Below, in pieces: positions 12,301 through 27,300 of a stretch of 64,000 bases of DNA; position 1 is the stretch's first letter, and every line of letters begins with the position of its first letter. The notes beneath the pieces were generated by a model. That model was not told the DNA's origin. It made no database searches and was given only the letters and a program-made list of their open reading frames with translations. The position numbers and the translations under genes are program-made. Source of the DNA: Biomphalaria glabrata (Eukaryota; Mollusca; Gastropoda; Planorbidae); contig NC_074715.1 in NCBI RefSeq assembly GCF_947242115.1, forward strand, positions 28,436,376-28,500,375, given 5' to 3'.

Positions 12301-15300
12301 TTATTTAAAAAAGCAAAAGTTGAGTGTTTAAGCATGGACTTACCCTCCATCAATATGTGCCTTACTGAGACATAAGTAGCGATTGGAATTATACATCTAA
12401 TTTATTTGTAACTTAGTGGGCTCAAAATTAAATATTATTTAAATTAAAAAAAAATTAAGCCTTTTTAACCATAAGATTATATATGATTTAAAAGAAATTA
12501 TAAAAAACAAAACAACAACCTGATGCAAACAAAAGACCAAATATTAAAGATGAATTTTAAACAGCAACAGAATAAAACCTAATGATTTCAATAACTATAC
12601 ACTAAATATATGAGAAGCTACACTTACTTGCCAGATTTAGTAACAGCTTCTCTGTCATATTCATCTTGCAATTGTTGAAGTTTATGAGGCAGATACTCTT
12701 TACATACACGAAGAGCATCTGACCACATGCCAGAGTCCTAGTTAAATGTAAAAGAAATATTGAATAGTGCATTATTTCAGACCACTTACAAGCCAAATTA
12801 AATACAACTTTGTATTAACCTGGTCATCAGATTAGCACTTTGCAAATGTTCTAAGACTTTATGGACTCCCAAACTGTAAAATATCTAGAGGACAATGATA
12901 TTTCTACCTTGTAAAATTTTATAGCAAGCTCTGGGCGTTGTGCTCTCAACAAGTAGGATTCAGCCTTAGAGTAATCTTTTTCTTCAAAAGCAAATCGAGC
13001 CTGTCCAACCAACACGTCAGCTACAGAATCTGGATCATGTGCTTCAGCCACACGCTGTGCAGAGTCCCAGTCTTGGTTATGTACATACCTGCAATAGAAG
13101 AAAAGAGCACAAATATGTATATTGTTTATTATTTACATTTTCTATACTACTCCAAAATACAAGAGAAAAAAAAAACACTGACATGAGGACAGCCTCTTTA
13201 GGCCTCTGGGCTTTAACAAACTCTTGTTCTGCTTCATGGAATTTGCCTTCATCTTCCAGATACATAGCATGCTTGAGATGAACATCTGGTAACTTTTCTT
13301 TCATGGCAATAGTGCACAATTCAAAAGCAAAATCAAAAGCACTGAGAAGAAAAATTTTTAACAGTTACTTTAACATTAAAAAACAACTCTAAAAAAACAG
13401 AGTTATACTTGATCTTTTAAGCATATAAAATACTTGTTCTTCTATCCTGGAGTGTCTTTCAGTTGAGTAATTTTACCAATGGTAATACTCTAGTATAAAG
13501 TATTCATTAGTGTTAAGTCTCATGACTCTATTTTGCTATATTATTTAATTTTTTATTTATTTATTTTAATCTATAATGTCTTAGTAATTATTACAAATAA
13601 AAAGGAACCTACCAGTTTTCTGCTGCATAATCAATTGCAGCTTCTAGGAGACCAAATTTGTTCAAAAGTTTTACTGCTGAATCACCACCCAGATTTTTAG
13701 CCCACAAGTAAGCCACTTGTTTAGCTGCTGGCGGGCCACCTTGAGATTTGGCCACCTGATTACATAATAGTTATAGAAATTAGATGAAATCTAACAGTTG
13801 TTGAAAAAAAAAATCTAAAAGATGACAAGAGATAATCAAACAGAGGGACAATATATCAAATTCAAAGACCACGAATTTGAAAATGTCTAAACTTTCAAAT
13901 ATCTACGAAGAACAATTGATTTTAAAAATGACCTACTAAAAGAAATAAAGGAAATAATAGCAGGAGGCAACAGAGCATTTTATAGCACCCATGATTTACT
14001 TAAGAGGAACAATATCAAGAAAAACCAAGAAAATAATATACAAAACCATAATAAGACCAGCAGCAATGTATGCAAATGAGACCTGGACACCGACTAAGAC
14101 ATCTGAAAATTTACTAATACTTGGGAACAAAAATTCTGAGGAAAATCTATGGCAACCCAAAGGCAGACCCCGAATGCGATGGATTGATGATGTAGAAGCA
14201 GATCTGCAACAGCTTGGGGTAAGTGCGTGGAGACGAAAGGCCCAGGAGAGATCTGAATGGAAGGATATGTTGAAGCAGGCCAGAGCCCTCCATGGGCTGT
14301 AGTGCCACTGGGATGGATGGATGATGAAAAAGATGAAACTATAAATGTTTTAAAGGCATTTACTCTGTAAGCTTCATCCCACATATCTTGTGCTCTGTAC
14401 ATGTTGACTGCTGCCTTCCAATCTCCTCCTTCTTGAAAGTGATGCTCAGCTTGTCTGAAGTTTCCTTCACTTTCCAGTTCCTAGGTTAAATGTAGAAAAT
14501 GTAGCTTAATCACAATTCTGTATCACAAGTGTCTAGCCTTCAAGAAAATTTGAATATTAAGCCCTTAGTTTGGAAGTAAAGTATTTTAAAAACACTCAGA
14601 TTCCAAGCCTACATGCATGCAGAATGTTGGGAGACAAACTTGTAGTACAAGGTATAGGCCGAAAAGAAAAGACTTTGCTAATTTTACTTTCGAAAGCTAC
14701 ATATAAAAAGAACACTATTTTACCTTTGCCAAATGTAAATGTGTATCAGTGACCAGATTCTCATGATATAACTTGACCAGCCGTATCATGTCCACATACA
14801 TTCTCTGTTTCTTGTACATAGTAATGGCCAAGTCAGGCTCCTCCACAGCAACATAAAGTCTGGTTTCATAGAGAATGTCAAGTTTGAAATGTATCTTCTT
14901 AATATTATCTATGATAATATAATAGAATCTATGAGCCTTTTTTATTATTATATCCAATGGAGAACAAATTCTGATTCAACTAGTTTACACATATTTTGAG
15001 TCAAAAACCATCAACATTTTTTAATATGCCCTAGTAAAAATTTATAAAAATAAAAGTAAATTTATAGACATTTATAGGTTAAAAGTAATTTTCTTGACAG
15101 ACTTCAATAGACTGCTTGATTCATTGCACCCAACTAACTGCACTCTAACTGAAATAACCTTTATACTGAATTCTCAATACTACTATTTGACAGTTCAAAC
15201 TCATGTCTGTTTGTAAACTTTTGTAGTTTTGCTGTTACTGCTCTTTGGAGAAAGTATTATTTAAGTGAGGCAGTAGTATAATGTTTTAGGGTTCATTAAG

Positions 15301-18300
15301 CATATTTCCAAACAATATTGTATCATTAACATGGTATGGCAATCTGAGCACTAAAAATAAACTTTATAGAATCCTTAAATGCTGCTGGTAAAATCATTGG
15401 CAATAAACAAACCCCATTTGGGCAGCTGTTTGAGACAAACATCTATAAAAAAGCTAACAAGATCCTAGAAATAAAGAATCACCCTTTGTGTCAGGATTTT
15501 GTGATTTTATCATCACAAAAGAGATACAAGACAATGATAGCAAAGACAAACAGACACAAACACTCTTTTGTTCCCCTGGCAATTAAGTCATTAAATAGAA
15601 ACAATCTGATATAAACTTTGTCACGTGTAAATTATGAGTGAGTCTGGTGTGAATGTACATTTTGGATTCTTATAGTTATAATGTTTTTTGTTTGGTGTAA
15701 TGCACAAATTGTAAAACAAATTTCCATACGGACAATAAAGATTATTATTATTATTATTATAGGTTTGCCACATCCAAAGGAGACAAAACTGTTGCCTACT
15801 AGAAGTTTATTAAAATTATTTTAATTGTAGCTTTCCTATCTTGAAGTTATGTTTTCCGATTGTTCCTTTCAGAAACCAGTTTCTGCCAAATGTTCATCTG
15901 TTTGCCAGCAAGATGACATCTAAGCTGGTCTGAAAAGACCATATGGGTCTCCTTGCCGCTAGGCTATAATTCTACCTGAAAAAAGTTTATTCTAGTCCTA
16001 GTAGCCAGGATGAAGTCCCCACAAATACCTCTCTGCCTCTTTAAACTTTCCTTCCTCCTCCAGTTGTTTAGCTTGGGCTATATATAAGTTGGAGACATCC
16101 TCACCTTTCATGTAGGTTGCAGCAAGCTAGAACAAATGTACAAATAAAACAAATGAGCAAATATTCTAACCATTTTTAGCCTGTTTAGTGATTTGGCCTA
16201 AGTACACATTTCTATACAATGGGCCATTGATTGCTTCAGTTCCTTTATGTTATAATTTATTTACTTCTTTATATTTATATATTATAGGAAGAGTTATAAG
16301 TTTCTTTTTTATTATCTTATGTCATCTGATTTCAGTGCTAAAAACAGATATAGATCTAGTGGTTACTTTTTTTTTTTTTTACATACATTAATTTTAATCA
16401 AAATTCAAAAGCTTTATATTGTTTATACCAAAGGTTAAGTGTCAATTAATTGCAAATGTAACTATTTGGACTTCTTAAAAATTTGATAGGCAATAAAAAA
16501 AATGTATAAATAGAGAGAAACAACAAAAAAAAACTTTATACAACACAGAGAAAAATCTTGACGTTCATGAAAAGTTCTCACCTTGTGTGCATGCTCCCAC
16601 TTGCCAGCTTTATTGTACATATCTACTGCATCTCTTGTACACCCAGCTTCAACATAGAATTTTTCTGCTAACTGGGAACAAAATAGTCGTGGCCTTTATG
16701 AGCACTGAGAGACATTTGTTAACAAAATACTTAAGATCTAGGTACCTGCATTCTAAATGAAAATAGTTAATATGAAATAGACAAAATAATATATTTTTTG
16801 ATATGACATGAAAATGATTTTTTTTGGCGAAAGCAACAAAAAGTCATTAGTTTTTCAACAAATCTTTGCATATTTCCATTAAAATTGATTGACTTTGAGA
16901 TACATTTATTAGAAAATCATCAAAATTAGCTGACAAGCAAAAAAAAAAAAACAACAACAAATGACCATTAAATATTATTTACTGCTACTTTGCAATTTTT
17001 TCTTCTGGTTGAAATTTTCATAAAAGAAAAAAATCAGTAATATAGAATAATAGAAGATATATTTTATAAAGTATATATGAATTAAAAATTGTTCCAACGT
17101 GACTTTATATTGAATAGTTGCACAATATTTATACATAATTCTAGGACCTACAGTTTGGTATGCAGATACAAATGAAAAATAATTCCAGCTCAATGCCACT
17201 TCTAGACTGAGACTTCCTACCTCATATTCTCCAATGGAAGCATAATGTTCACCAATTTTTTTGTAGTATCTGGCAGCCATTGCTGAGTCCTGGATTTCCA
17301 GAATCTGTACAGCTTTAGCCCACTGTCTGGAATTGATAGCTGCCTCCACAGCTTTTGTTGTTGCACTGATAAGAAATATATAGAAACATAGTTCTAATAA
17401 CACCCTAAAACAAAGTAGAAAATGTAAATAGTAAAAACTTCTTTTTTTTCAATTATGGAAAAAAAAAAAAATTGCCCAGGCTGAAGTCAAATAAAAAAAC
17501 TTTTTTTTTACCCTGCCTCAATGAAGTGGTTAATGGCTGCATCCAACTGTTTCTGAGTTACCAAATAATCACCAAATTCTTCTTCTAATTTCACTACTTC
17601 ACTTGGGAAGGCATGTCGAGCCAAATCAATTGCTAAATTGATATAAATATATAACAGCTTAAACATTTTTTAAATTGCCTGGTGATGGCTAGTATTTGAT
17701 AAAGAGATATTATTCTGTATAGATTAATTTTATAAATACTTAATTATTGCGTTTGTGAGATTTTCATTTAAATACAGGTTTAAAAGAAACTTAAGTAATA
17801 AAAACCACAGTTCCATTATAGTAGCAACAAAAAAAGTCTACATAATTCCAAAGAAGAGTATTGCTGTTTGTCACACTAGACAATGTATGAAATCTTTCTG
17901 AATATAACAAAAATAACACAAGTACTTCTAGGTCAAGACAATAATTTTAAAACAGAATACATCATGATGTCAGTAACTGCACCTCTCCTATATTCTTTGC
18001 CTTTCTTAAAACATTCCATAGCTCTTTGGTAGTCTCGAATTTTCTCATACAAATCTCCAGCCTAGATAGAGATGTTAAAAACAAGTTTGAGGTAGATATA
18101 GTCTTGAAAAATATCAAAAATATGTATCAATAACAATGACCAAAAAACAACAACAGCACTTTCCAGAATCCCATCTTTAGGTGTATAGCAATATATCAAC
18201 TTTCTTCTTAAACATTTATTAGTATTACCAAGCCCATTACATTGTAACAGTGTTGAATTATCTTAAAATCAAATGTGTTTCATTAAATGATTAATGCCTT

Positions 18301-21300
18301 ACTCTGTCATAAAGTTCAGCCTTAATGAGGGCACCAGCGATTCTTGCAATCAAATCAGAGTTGCTCATTAGTTCCTGAGAACAATAAAAAGTCATAAAAA
18401 AAATAATTTCACTTATAAAAAAAAAAGGTTAAGTATCAAGAAAAACAAAAAAGATTTTACAAACCTCTCGACTAGCTGCTAATCTGGCAGCTCTGGCAGG
18501 TAGACCAGATTTCATGTAAAGATTAATGGCAGCCATATAATCTCCTTCTCTTTCTTTCAACTGTTACAAAGATGTCAAATGTGATTCAAAATACTCTCTT
18601 ATTTGCATGCCTAGAGCTATAACTAATTTATCAAGGATGGTTATATATAATTGTAACTAACCTCCCCTGCTTTCTCTTCTTGTCCAGTCTCCATAAGCCA
18701 TTGGTTATAATTTCTTTTGAGAGTCTCTAGTTCAGGATGACTCTGAAACATAATGACACATACAAGTTTTCCTTTGAGACTAATGAGTAGTGATTGTGAA
18801 AAATAAAATGAAAACATTTTTTGTCATTCTTTCTGGTGAATCAATGTTGTTCTTGACACCGCTATTAAAAAAAAAATTGATACTGAGAGAATTGATTATT
18901 ATCAGACACTAATCAAGTAATTAGACAAAAAGAGATTCATACACCTTGTCTTGCAAGAAACATTTTTTTAAAAATAACTATTTGTATGTCATACCATCAC
19001 TTCAATACAAAAATTGGAAGATATAAAATTTACAGTTATTTAGTTACAATGTATATTGCTCAAAATAAAATGACTTAAAAATGTACCTTGGCATCTGCTA
19101 CTTCTATAGCTTCATCCCACATGTGCATTTCTTGATACATCTCTATTGCTTCATTCACATGATTCTACAAGAACAAAATATAATGTCTTAACCACCTTAT
19201 TTTTAGTTTAATTACTATGGAACAATTTATACTTGATTATAAATTTTGTTTATGAAAATTAGATACAGTTTCAAAACAGTAATTCTTGTATGTAACACAA
19301 AAGCAACAGATTTTGTAATGTATATTTTGTAAAGATGGAGTGTACACTTGTAAATATTGATGCTTATTTACTAACTGTTTATGCAACAGCCTAAAGCCAC
19401 ACTTACTCCTTCTAAATAAATATACTCTGCTTCTTTAAACTTCTTTTCAGATATAGCAAGTCTCGCTCTAACTTTGTAATGCTGGCAGCCATCGCCTCCC
19501 TAAAACATCAAGCATAGACACAATCAGAAACATACAAACAAAACACTAACTATACATATATGTGCTAAAAAAAAGAACTTTCTTTTTTTTGAAAAGCCAA
19601 AACTAAAAACAAATCAACTAACCACTTGTTTGGAAACTTCCTCTGCTATTCTTAATGTCTCTTTGAGATATCTGGCTTTGGCTATATTGCCTAATGCAGA
19701 AAAACATCTACAACAAAGAAGTAAATGATTGTGTAGTTAAAAGTGTCAAGTCCACGAATCATAATCTTTTATCTTTACATGGAGTCTATAATATATATAA
19801 CTTTAAAAAAACTAGATTGATGAATGAAATCACCAGATTACCTTTCTGCTATGTGAAGTTGTTTTTCCTCTAAAGCCATCTTGCTAAGTGTCTTCCACAT
19901 AGCTTCAGTTTCAGCTGACATTTCAAGGGTTTCCAAGAAGGCAACAGCTCTGTAACAAAGGAAGGTAAAAAATCATGGTTCCCACAGACAAAAGACAAAT
20001 GTTTTAACTTAATTGGTGTTAAACATACACAAATCTTTCAGCCTATTTTAACTAAATACAATTTACAACTTTAGTTTTTGTTTATCTTTGATCAGTTATA
20101 AACTTGCAGCATGTAAAGGATAAGCTTACAGCCAGAATATTTATTTTCAATTACATTTTTTTTACAAATACATTTCAGGATTCACCTTGTGTAAAAAAAA
20201 AAAAAAAAAAAAAAAAGCCTGTAATCTTTCACATTAAAGATTTTTTAAATAAAAAAAAAAAAAAAATTAGAATCAACCATTTTCAAAACCTGTTTAAAAA
20301 AAATAACATGAGAATGTACCTAGCATAGTCTCCGTCATCCACAGCAGTACCAAACTCAATCAGTCCTTCATCCAGTGTGTAGGCTACAGTGTTGACACCC
20401 TCACTCACTAACACATCTGTACGTCCCTCCTTTCTCTCTAGATCTATAATGTCACCCTTTAAGCAGGAAAGAAAATAATCAATGTCTGTTGAAGACAGAT
20501 TGTGCTTATTTTCTTTCAACACCATCTTTACATAATTTATATTGCAGGATGTCTAATAGTACAAAAGTCAATAAACTTTAAAGTTAGAGGGATAAAATAA
20601 ATCATACATTTAAAAAATACTAAACTAATAAAAGATAAAATAATAACATTTCAAGATATACATTCTACAATTTTTAGATACATTCTCAAGATACACATAT
20701 TGTTTTTTTCTAGATACAGGCACTACTGTCTCAAGTAACTTGAGTTCTTAATTCTAGATATATGTGTTATAAATAATTTGAGAAGCCCATTTTTGTTGCT
20801 TTCTATTGTCTTAGATGTTTTGTCTGCTCTTTTTTTAACCTGAACTTAAACCCAATGTATTGTTAATATCTAAGTGTGATACAAACCTTGATGGGAACCA
20901 TGGTCACTCTTTCTGGTGACTCAATGTTGTACCAAACACATAGGTTCCCTCTGTTTTGTGCCACAACCACATCACTTCCTGGTACCCACTGGTCAATGAG
21001 ACATATAATTATTAATACAAGAACTAAAACAAAATGAACTGATTCTGTGCATAAGTAATGTTAGAAGTTGAACAAAACAATTACTGACCTGTACATATGA
21101 ACAGTAGTTTAAGATACTTGTCTTCTGTTGGGTTTCAATATCATACAAATGTAGCTAGAGGGGGAATAAATATAGGTAAGTAGTCAGCATAAATAAACTA
21201 ACTAGATTTATTGGTACTTAGTATTTAAATTAAACATTTTGAGAAAAATGGGTGTCTCCATAATAAAAAAGTAAAGTTTCCCTTTCAGACCTTGCAATCT

Positions 21301-24300
21301 GTGGGGCAGATGATGTTAAGGTCATCTGTTTCTATGGCCAATGGTTTACAAGCATTGTGTCATGTGGCCAGCACAATGACCAACCATCTTTACTTTCCCC
21401 AACTTAAATCAGGTACCCATCAGAGTTGAGTTGTGTTGTCTCTAGGCACCCTAAAAATCCCAAAATTCATAATTCCAGTCTTCACAGAGATTTGAACCCA
21501 GGGCCTCAGGATAGAAAGCCAAGTGCTTCACCACTCAGCCACCGTGCCCCGTCTCTATAATACAGTTAACACAAATTGAAAAGCTTGTCAGAAAAGAACT
21601 TGTATATTGTTCTAGATACATGTAAATGTGCCAAGGGAATTAAAACTAGATCTAGTAGACATGAGGTATTCCATTATTGAAAACATTCAATTTAAACAAT
21701 TCAATCTAATTGGTTGCTTTTTAAATCAATGAATAGTTTGTAAGTAAAAATGTTTCTGCTAACCTTCAGCTTGTTGTCTCTAAATAAAAGCTTGTGTCCT
21801 GTTTCATTGAGCTGAAGGTGAAGTACAATTGAATTCAACAGAGACATTGATACTTATTTTTTTTTATGTGCTATGTATAAAATACAAATCTATGGGGTTT
21901 ATAAAATAGCAAATAATGACATGAAAAGTGATTACTCTAAGAAATTAAGCAAGACTTAGTATTATCTAATAAAGTCAATAGCATTAAAACATCATCAAAA
22001 GTAAAATCAAAATACTAAGTGGATTGTATAATTAGAAATGGGCACATTGACATCAGAGAAACTATTACAAGATAATTGTGCAGAAAGACTGATAGACCAT
22101 GAATAATGAGTATTATTTATAAATGTCCTATTTAACATCTCATAAGTATTAAAGATCAAGCCCTTAAAAAATAAATCACACAAGCTTTTACTCAACACAG
22201 AGATACAATACCAAAATAAATGAAATTGTTGAGAGAAATAAGAAATATATAAAGATCTAAAAAGAGAAGAAAACCCTGGAGCAAGTCCCTGAAGGAGGAA
22301 TGTAATGTAGGACCAAAAATGCCAAGAGAAACAGAAAATATGGAGAGCTAATTTGGAGAAAGATCTATGGCAGAGTGGAGATCAGACTTAAAGGGAAAAA
22401 ATAACAGAAAAAAAGTCTAATTAAACTCCTCTAAGTGATGTAGACTCAAGGGTGAATGTATGGGATATGTTGACATAACATGTTTGTCTTGGATACATTC
22501 TATTTAGGGAAAAAAGAAAAATATGTAAAAAAAATTGACTCTTTTTAAATTCTTAGTATTTTGTCTAACAAGCTTTTTTGCTGCTAAGTTGTAAGATCTT
22601 TTCCATTCTGTACCATGGAAAGCAGTGTGCTGTTCTTTTCAGTAGCTCTACAAAGTGTTGTTGGTTATGCTGGGATATTGTTTAATACTTACTTCCAACC
22701 AATCCACTCTGTTGTCATGGCTGATCTGTGCAACATTCAATCCAGATATTATGTCAACTGTAGACATATTTAAACAAAATGAAGTCTATTAGTGCATTGG
22801 GATTTACAATATCACATTCTATGCATATTATAACCAGAAAAACTAATATAAACTTATCAAACAATAACAAGAAACAACACTAGTCAGTAGAAAAAAAATG
22901 AACTTACTAATGGCAATAGTCTTAAGGTCAAGAAGATAAGCCATTTTTTTGTTGTCTTCAACTCCTTTCTGTTTCCTTTCATTTAGCCTGACGCTATAAT
23001 TGAAGGAATAATTGATCGTTAACAGCAATCTTTTACTGAGGGCACAAATATAAATATTTACACATACAATGTCAAAATAGACAACAGTACCTGATGAGAT
23101 GTGGATTCATGAATTCTGTCCTGACACAACCCAAAACCTCATTAGCGCCATACTCTACCAAAGCCAGCTCACCAGCATTAAAGATCATACACACCTAGAG
23201 TTCAATGAAAGAATAAGCAGTTCAGGAGTGACTAAATATAAATTACAAGAAATTATATGTAAATACCTTTCATGAACATTATTATTTCTAAATACGATTA
23301 ACCTACATTTTCATTGTCAAAGCAGTACTTTTCACTTCCTGAGCCTTGCCAAGGGACTTCACTCAGTCTAGATGTTAGCATATCACCAAGCAGAAGTGTG
23401 TCTGACGTATGGGCCACTAAATATCTGTCTTTCCCCATGATTCTCACTTCATCAATCTCATATCCATAATGAGACTTAAGCATGACTTTTGTGTTGTTTG
23501 ATAGATTTCTAACAATAGCCTGTGAAAAAGTTGCCAATAGCAAATATTAGTTACTAAAAAAAATTTTTAAAAGGTTCTATTACATTACAAGATCAATGTA
23601 GACGTTATTTATTAATACAGCAATTGGACCCCACAGTGAGCTACTAACTACTGGCAATAAATGCAGCCCTAAACTCTATGACCATATCACAAGGTCCTCA
23701 GGGATTGCATAGAGCTTCCTTTAGGGAACAGTACTAGGAAAAAGAAGAAGAGGCAGACAGAGAAAGCGATGGGGAGACAAAATTAAAAGAATGGACAGGC
23801 CATTCATTTAAAGAAATTCTATCCAAGGCAAAAGACAGAGAGGAATGGAAAAAGATGATCAACAGATCTTGTGTGGTGCCATAACGGTTCAACAGACTAG
23901 GAGTAGGTAAAGGTGGTAAAGGTATTACACATCGTTAATAAAGTATGTAAGTAAAGCACCTTCAAGAATAAGAAGTTTATGTCAATATACCTTACTTTTT
24001 TTTTACTAACAGTTGGCCAGAAAAAAGACAAACTCTTTTAATGGTTTCAGTACCCATCTAAACTAAAATCACATTCACAATATCAGAATGTTAATGTTTC
24101 AGATAGTGACCAAGCATTTTATCCCTCATCCACAATTCCTTCTTAGCATAAATGATAATTAAATATTAACATAACAATTTGTATTGTGAAGTATGACGAT
24201 GAACAAAAAAAAAAAAAAAAACTAAAACAATATTTGTTAAAGTATAATGAATTCCTACATACCTGACTAACTCCAACATGAGTTATTTCAAATTTATTTT

Positions 24301-27300
24301 TATACAAAGTTCTTTTAAGGCAACAGTCAAACAATTCCAAACCTCCACAAAGAGTTCCCTGGAAATGAAAAAAACAAAAAAATACAAACTATGAAAAGAA
24401 AATAATGACAGATGAAAAAAATACAACATAGTTTCAAATAGATAATTCTTAAAAAAAAAAAAAAGGTGTATACAATGGGAGTTTTCTTTAGTTTTACTCA
24501 TTGAAAGAAAACTGTATGACTCACAGCAACTACTCTAGAGCCATCTTTTTTCCAAGCTAATGCTGTGATTGTGTAGAGATTTGGGATCTCTTTGAGTTTT
24601 GGTTCTTCCCAGACTTGTCTTCTTGGGCTCCAGTTCAGAACCCGCAGTCTTAAACAAAGAAAGCACAGAGTTTTACCAAAAACGTAATTAGCACCACTCA
24701 AATAAAATCACACTTCTATTTTAAGGTCTCTTAACTAATGACTTACTTGTCAAAGCTCCCTATAACCACATTCTGTCCACTGGGTGAACAAACTGCAACA
24801 GTAAACTCATGCTCATCAACATCTCGGCTGAAGTCGAACTGCTGGAAACTACGTCCATCCCTGCCATAAGCAAGGATTCTTTTGTCACAGCCTGCTGCCA
24901 CAATGGCATTTTGAGAATAGGCCAGAGCATAAGGAGGAGATGGGTGAGTGGCAATTTTGCCCTGAAAGTACATGAAACATTCAGTCTCATTCATTGCTTT
25001 CTTAGAAACATATAGGAAAGAGATCCTTTTCATTCAATTGAGTTGATGGCCCAAATTAATATAAGAAAATGACATAAAAAGCTATTAGGGATGTAAAAAA
25101 TTAAAACTGCTTGGATCCCTCCCAGCCAGCGTAGATGTTCAGACAGGCAGATAGGCCTAGAGTTCCAAGAATTTTCAACACAACTCTTCTGACAATTACA
25201 AAGAAGAAAAATAATAAATAAGCATTTTTTTCTTGGGATTTTTTAAAATTACCTTTCAATTTTGAAAATAAAGAGAAAATAATTGCAATTTTAAGTTATA
25301 GCTGCAATATTTTATTTTTAGACCAATTGATATTAGAAAGCACCTTGTTATGCTTTTAAATATCAGCAGAAGTAAAGAAAAAAGTAATTTCTTCAATTTC
25401 GTTGTAATAAACTACGTTTTAATTTAAAAAAAATCAAGTTACAGCTTAAAAAAAAAACCTACATAATTTAGTATTGTGGGTACATTTACATGTCAACTAT
25501 ATTTTTTAAAAATTTAACTTGACTAACCTGTGTATCACCTGAACCCTCATCATCAAAAAAGTAACGAATGATTGAACCATCTGCATGACCTGATAATATT
25601 CCTTTTCCAGATGGACTATATAGAAAAACAGTACATTTTGCACAAGTTAAATTGTTTATTATCATCGAAAAAAATATCATTCATTTTACAATCATCCAAA
25701 AACTCATCATTCCCATCCAAACCATCTGCATGACCTGATAATATTCCTTTTCCAGATGGACTATATAGAAAAACAGTACATTTTGCACAAGTTAAATTGT
25801 TTATTATCATCGAAAAAAATATCATTCATTTTACAATCATCCAAAAACTCATCATTCCCATCCAAACAAAAAAAAACTCAAAAAGATAGGAGAGTACAAC
25901 TAACTTGCATGTAAGAGACACAACATAAGATTCTGTACTGTAAACAGTTGATGACTTATTTGTTCTAATGTTTGCTGAGCGAACCTGCAGATAATAACAT
26001 TTATTTCAGCTATCTGTTAGATTATTTTTCTTAGACTATTCAACAGTTCAGCTCTGTAATTTAATTAGTTAGAACCTTAATAACAATGTTATGTGGAACT
26101 TAAATCACATGAATTAATCCTAGTTGTTCAAGCATTATATGCATGAAGAAGGGCAACAAATAAGTGATAAGAGAGTTTAAACTGAAAAGGTTTTTTAGAT
26201 TCAATAATCATCTATAGTTATTTTTAGTAATCCTTTATTCAATGTAAATTATCAGAATACTTCTATAGTAACATGATTATACATACTTTTCCATCTGCAA
26301 GACCATAAATAATTGGTTGATCAGGTGGCCAGATTAAACATGTGACTGCACTTTGTTGGACAAACTTGTTACAGATGACTTTCTTTTCTCCCCTACATAA
26401 ATACAAATACAAATTCATGATTAATCCAATTTAAAAAAAAAATGATCTCAGAATTGATTTGTGAACAGAAAATAACTATAGCCTAATAAAAAGAACAAAA
26501 TAAGTAAAAGTAATTAACTTTTTTTCTTCTTTTTTTTTTTGACCAATCCTATCTATAAAGCAGTTTTTTTTTCTCTCTCTGTATCCAATATCTTGGTGTT
26601 GGAGATATTTGGAGTTGGAGGTATTTTTCACAGAGTATGATGATGTTTAGTAAATACCTTCAACACCAAGAGAATCTTTTCCATGTCTTTATTGATTTCA
26701 AGAAAGCTTTCGATCGAGTATGGGGACTGCTGGTTCAAAACCACAGTTGGAGTAAGACAAGTCTGCCTACTTTTTCCAACACTTTTTCAATATCTTCTTT
26801 GAACGGATAATGGAAGGTGCTCTCGAGGGCTATGAAGGTACTGTAAGCATGGAGGAAGAAGAATAACTAACTTGCGCTTCACAGATGATGGCCTAGCAGG
26901 GACAGAAGAAGAACTAGCTGACTTGGTGATCTGCGTTGACAAGACTTCTGCAGCATATGGTATGAAAGTAAATACCGAAAAAACAACAACATATTATTAC
27001 CAATAGCCAACAGGGCTTTAATAGGGGATCTGTATTGGAGGAGAAAAGCTGACTAGTATTGGCATCTTCAAATAACTCGGAACTATTGTCTCAAACGAGG
27101 GAACAAAACCAGAACTACTGGCCCAAATTGCACAGTTCACAGAAGCCCTTTCAAAACTTAAAATAACATGGAAAGTCAAAGGCTTAGCCCTCGGCACCAA
27201 AATCAGACTGGTCATGGCCACCTTTTTAATATGCTAGTGAGTCTTGGACACTGACTGCAGAGCTAGAGAGAAGGATCCTAGCAATAGAATTGAGATGCTA

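Larger units (their letters stand above)
4259..19949 (-). other. IFT172: IFT172 exons 18-48: TPR-like solenoid half
   Basis: Exons in transcript order: 19842-19949, 19623-19707, 19407-19499, 19087-19164, 18662-18742, 18465-18560, 18303-18374, 17983-18061, 17512-17632, 17221-17365, 16582-16671, 16029-16126, 14724-14859, 14364-14480, 13613-13755, 13183-13341, 12908-13088, 12628-12737, 11072-11207, 10661-10759, 10412-10521, 10164-10227, 9980-10066, 9467-9583, 8510-8620, 8124-8339, 7552-7611, 6357-6455, 6079-6232, 4989-5080, 4259-4342. They cover about residue 609 to the stop at 4259-4261. The helical repeats show the family's A-E-x-x-Y/F and E-A-x-x-M/L-Y spacing ([37 protein letters not shown]). 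Exon 33 uses donor GTCAGT inside the Met codon completed by exon 34 (LM then YVHNQDW). Exon 45 has an A-rich, pyrimidine-poor acceptor. Confidence 0.95.

Noticed and set aside
25616-25825. Possible extra IFT172 exon with [12 protein letters not shown]
   Set aside because: It is the second copy of the 145-bp duplication and lacks the rest of exon 6 and a donor. Treated as a pseudo-exon.
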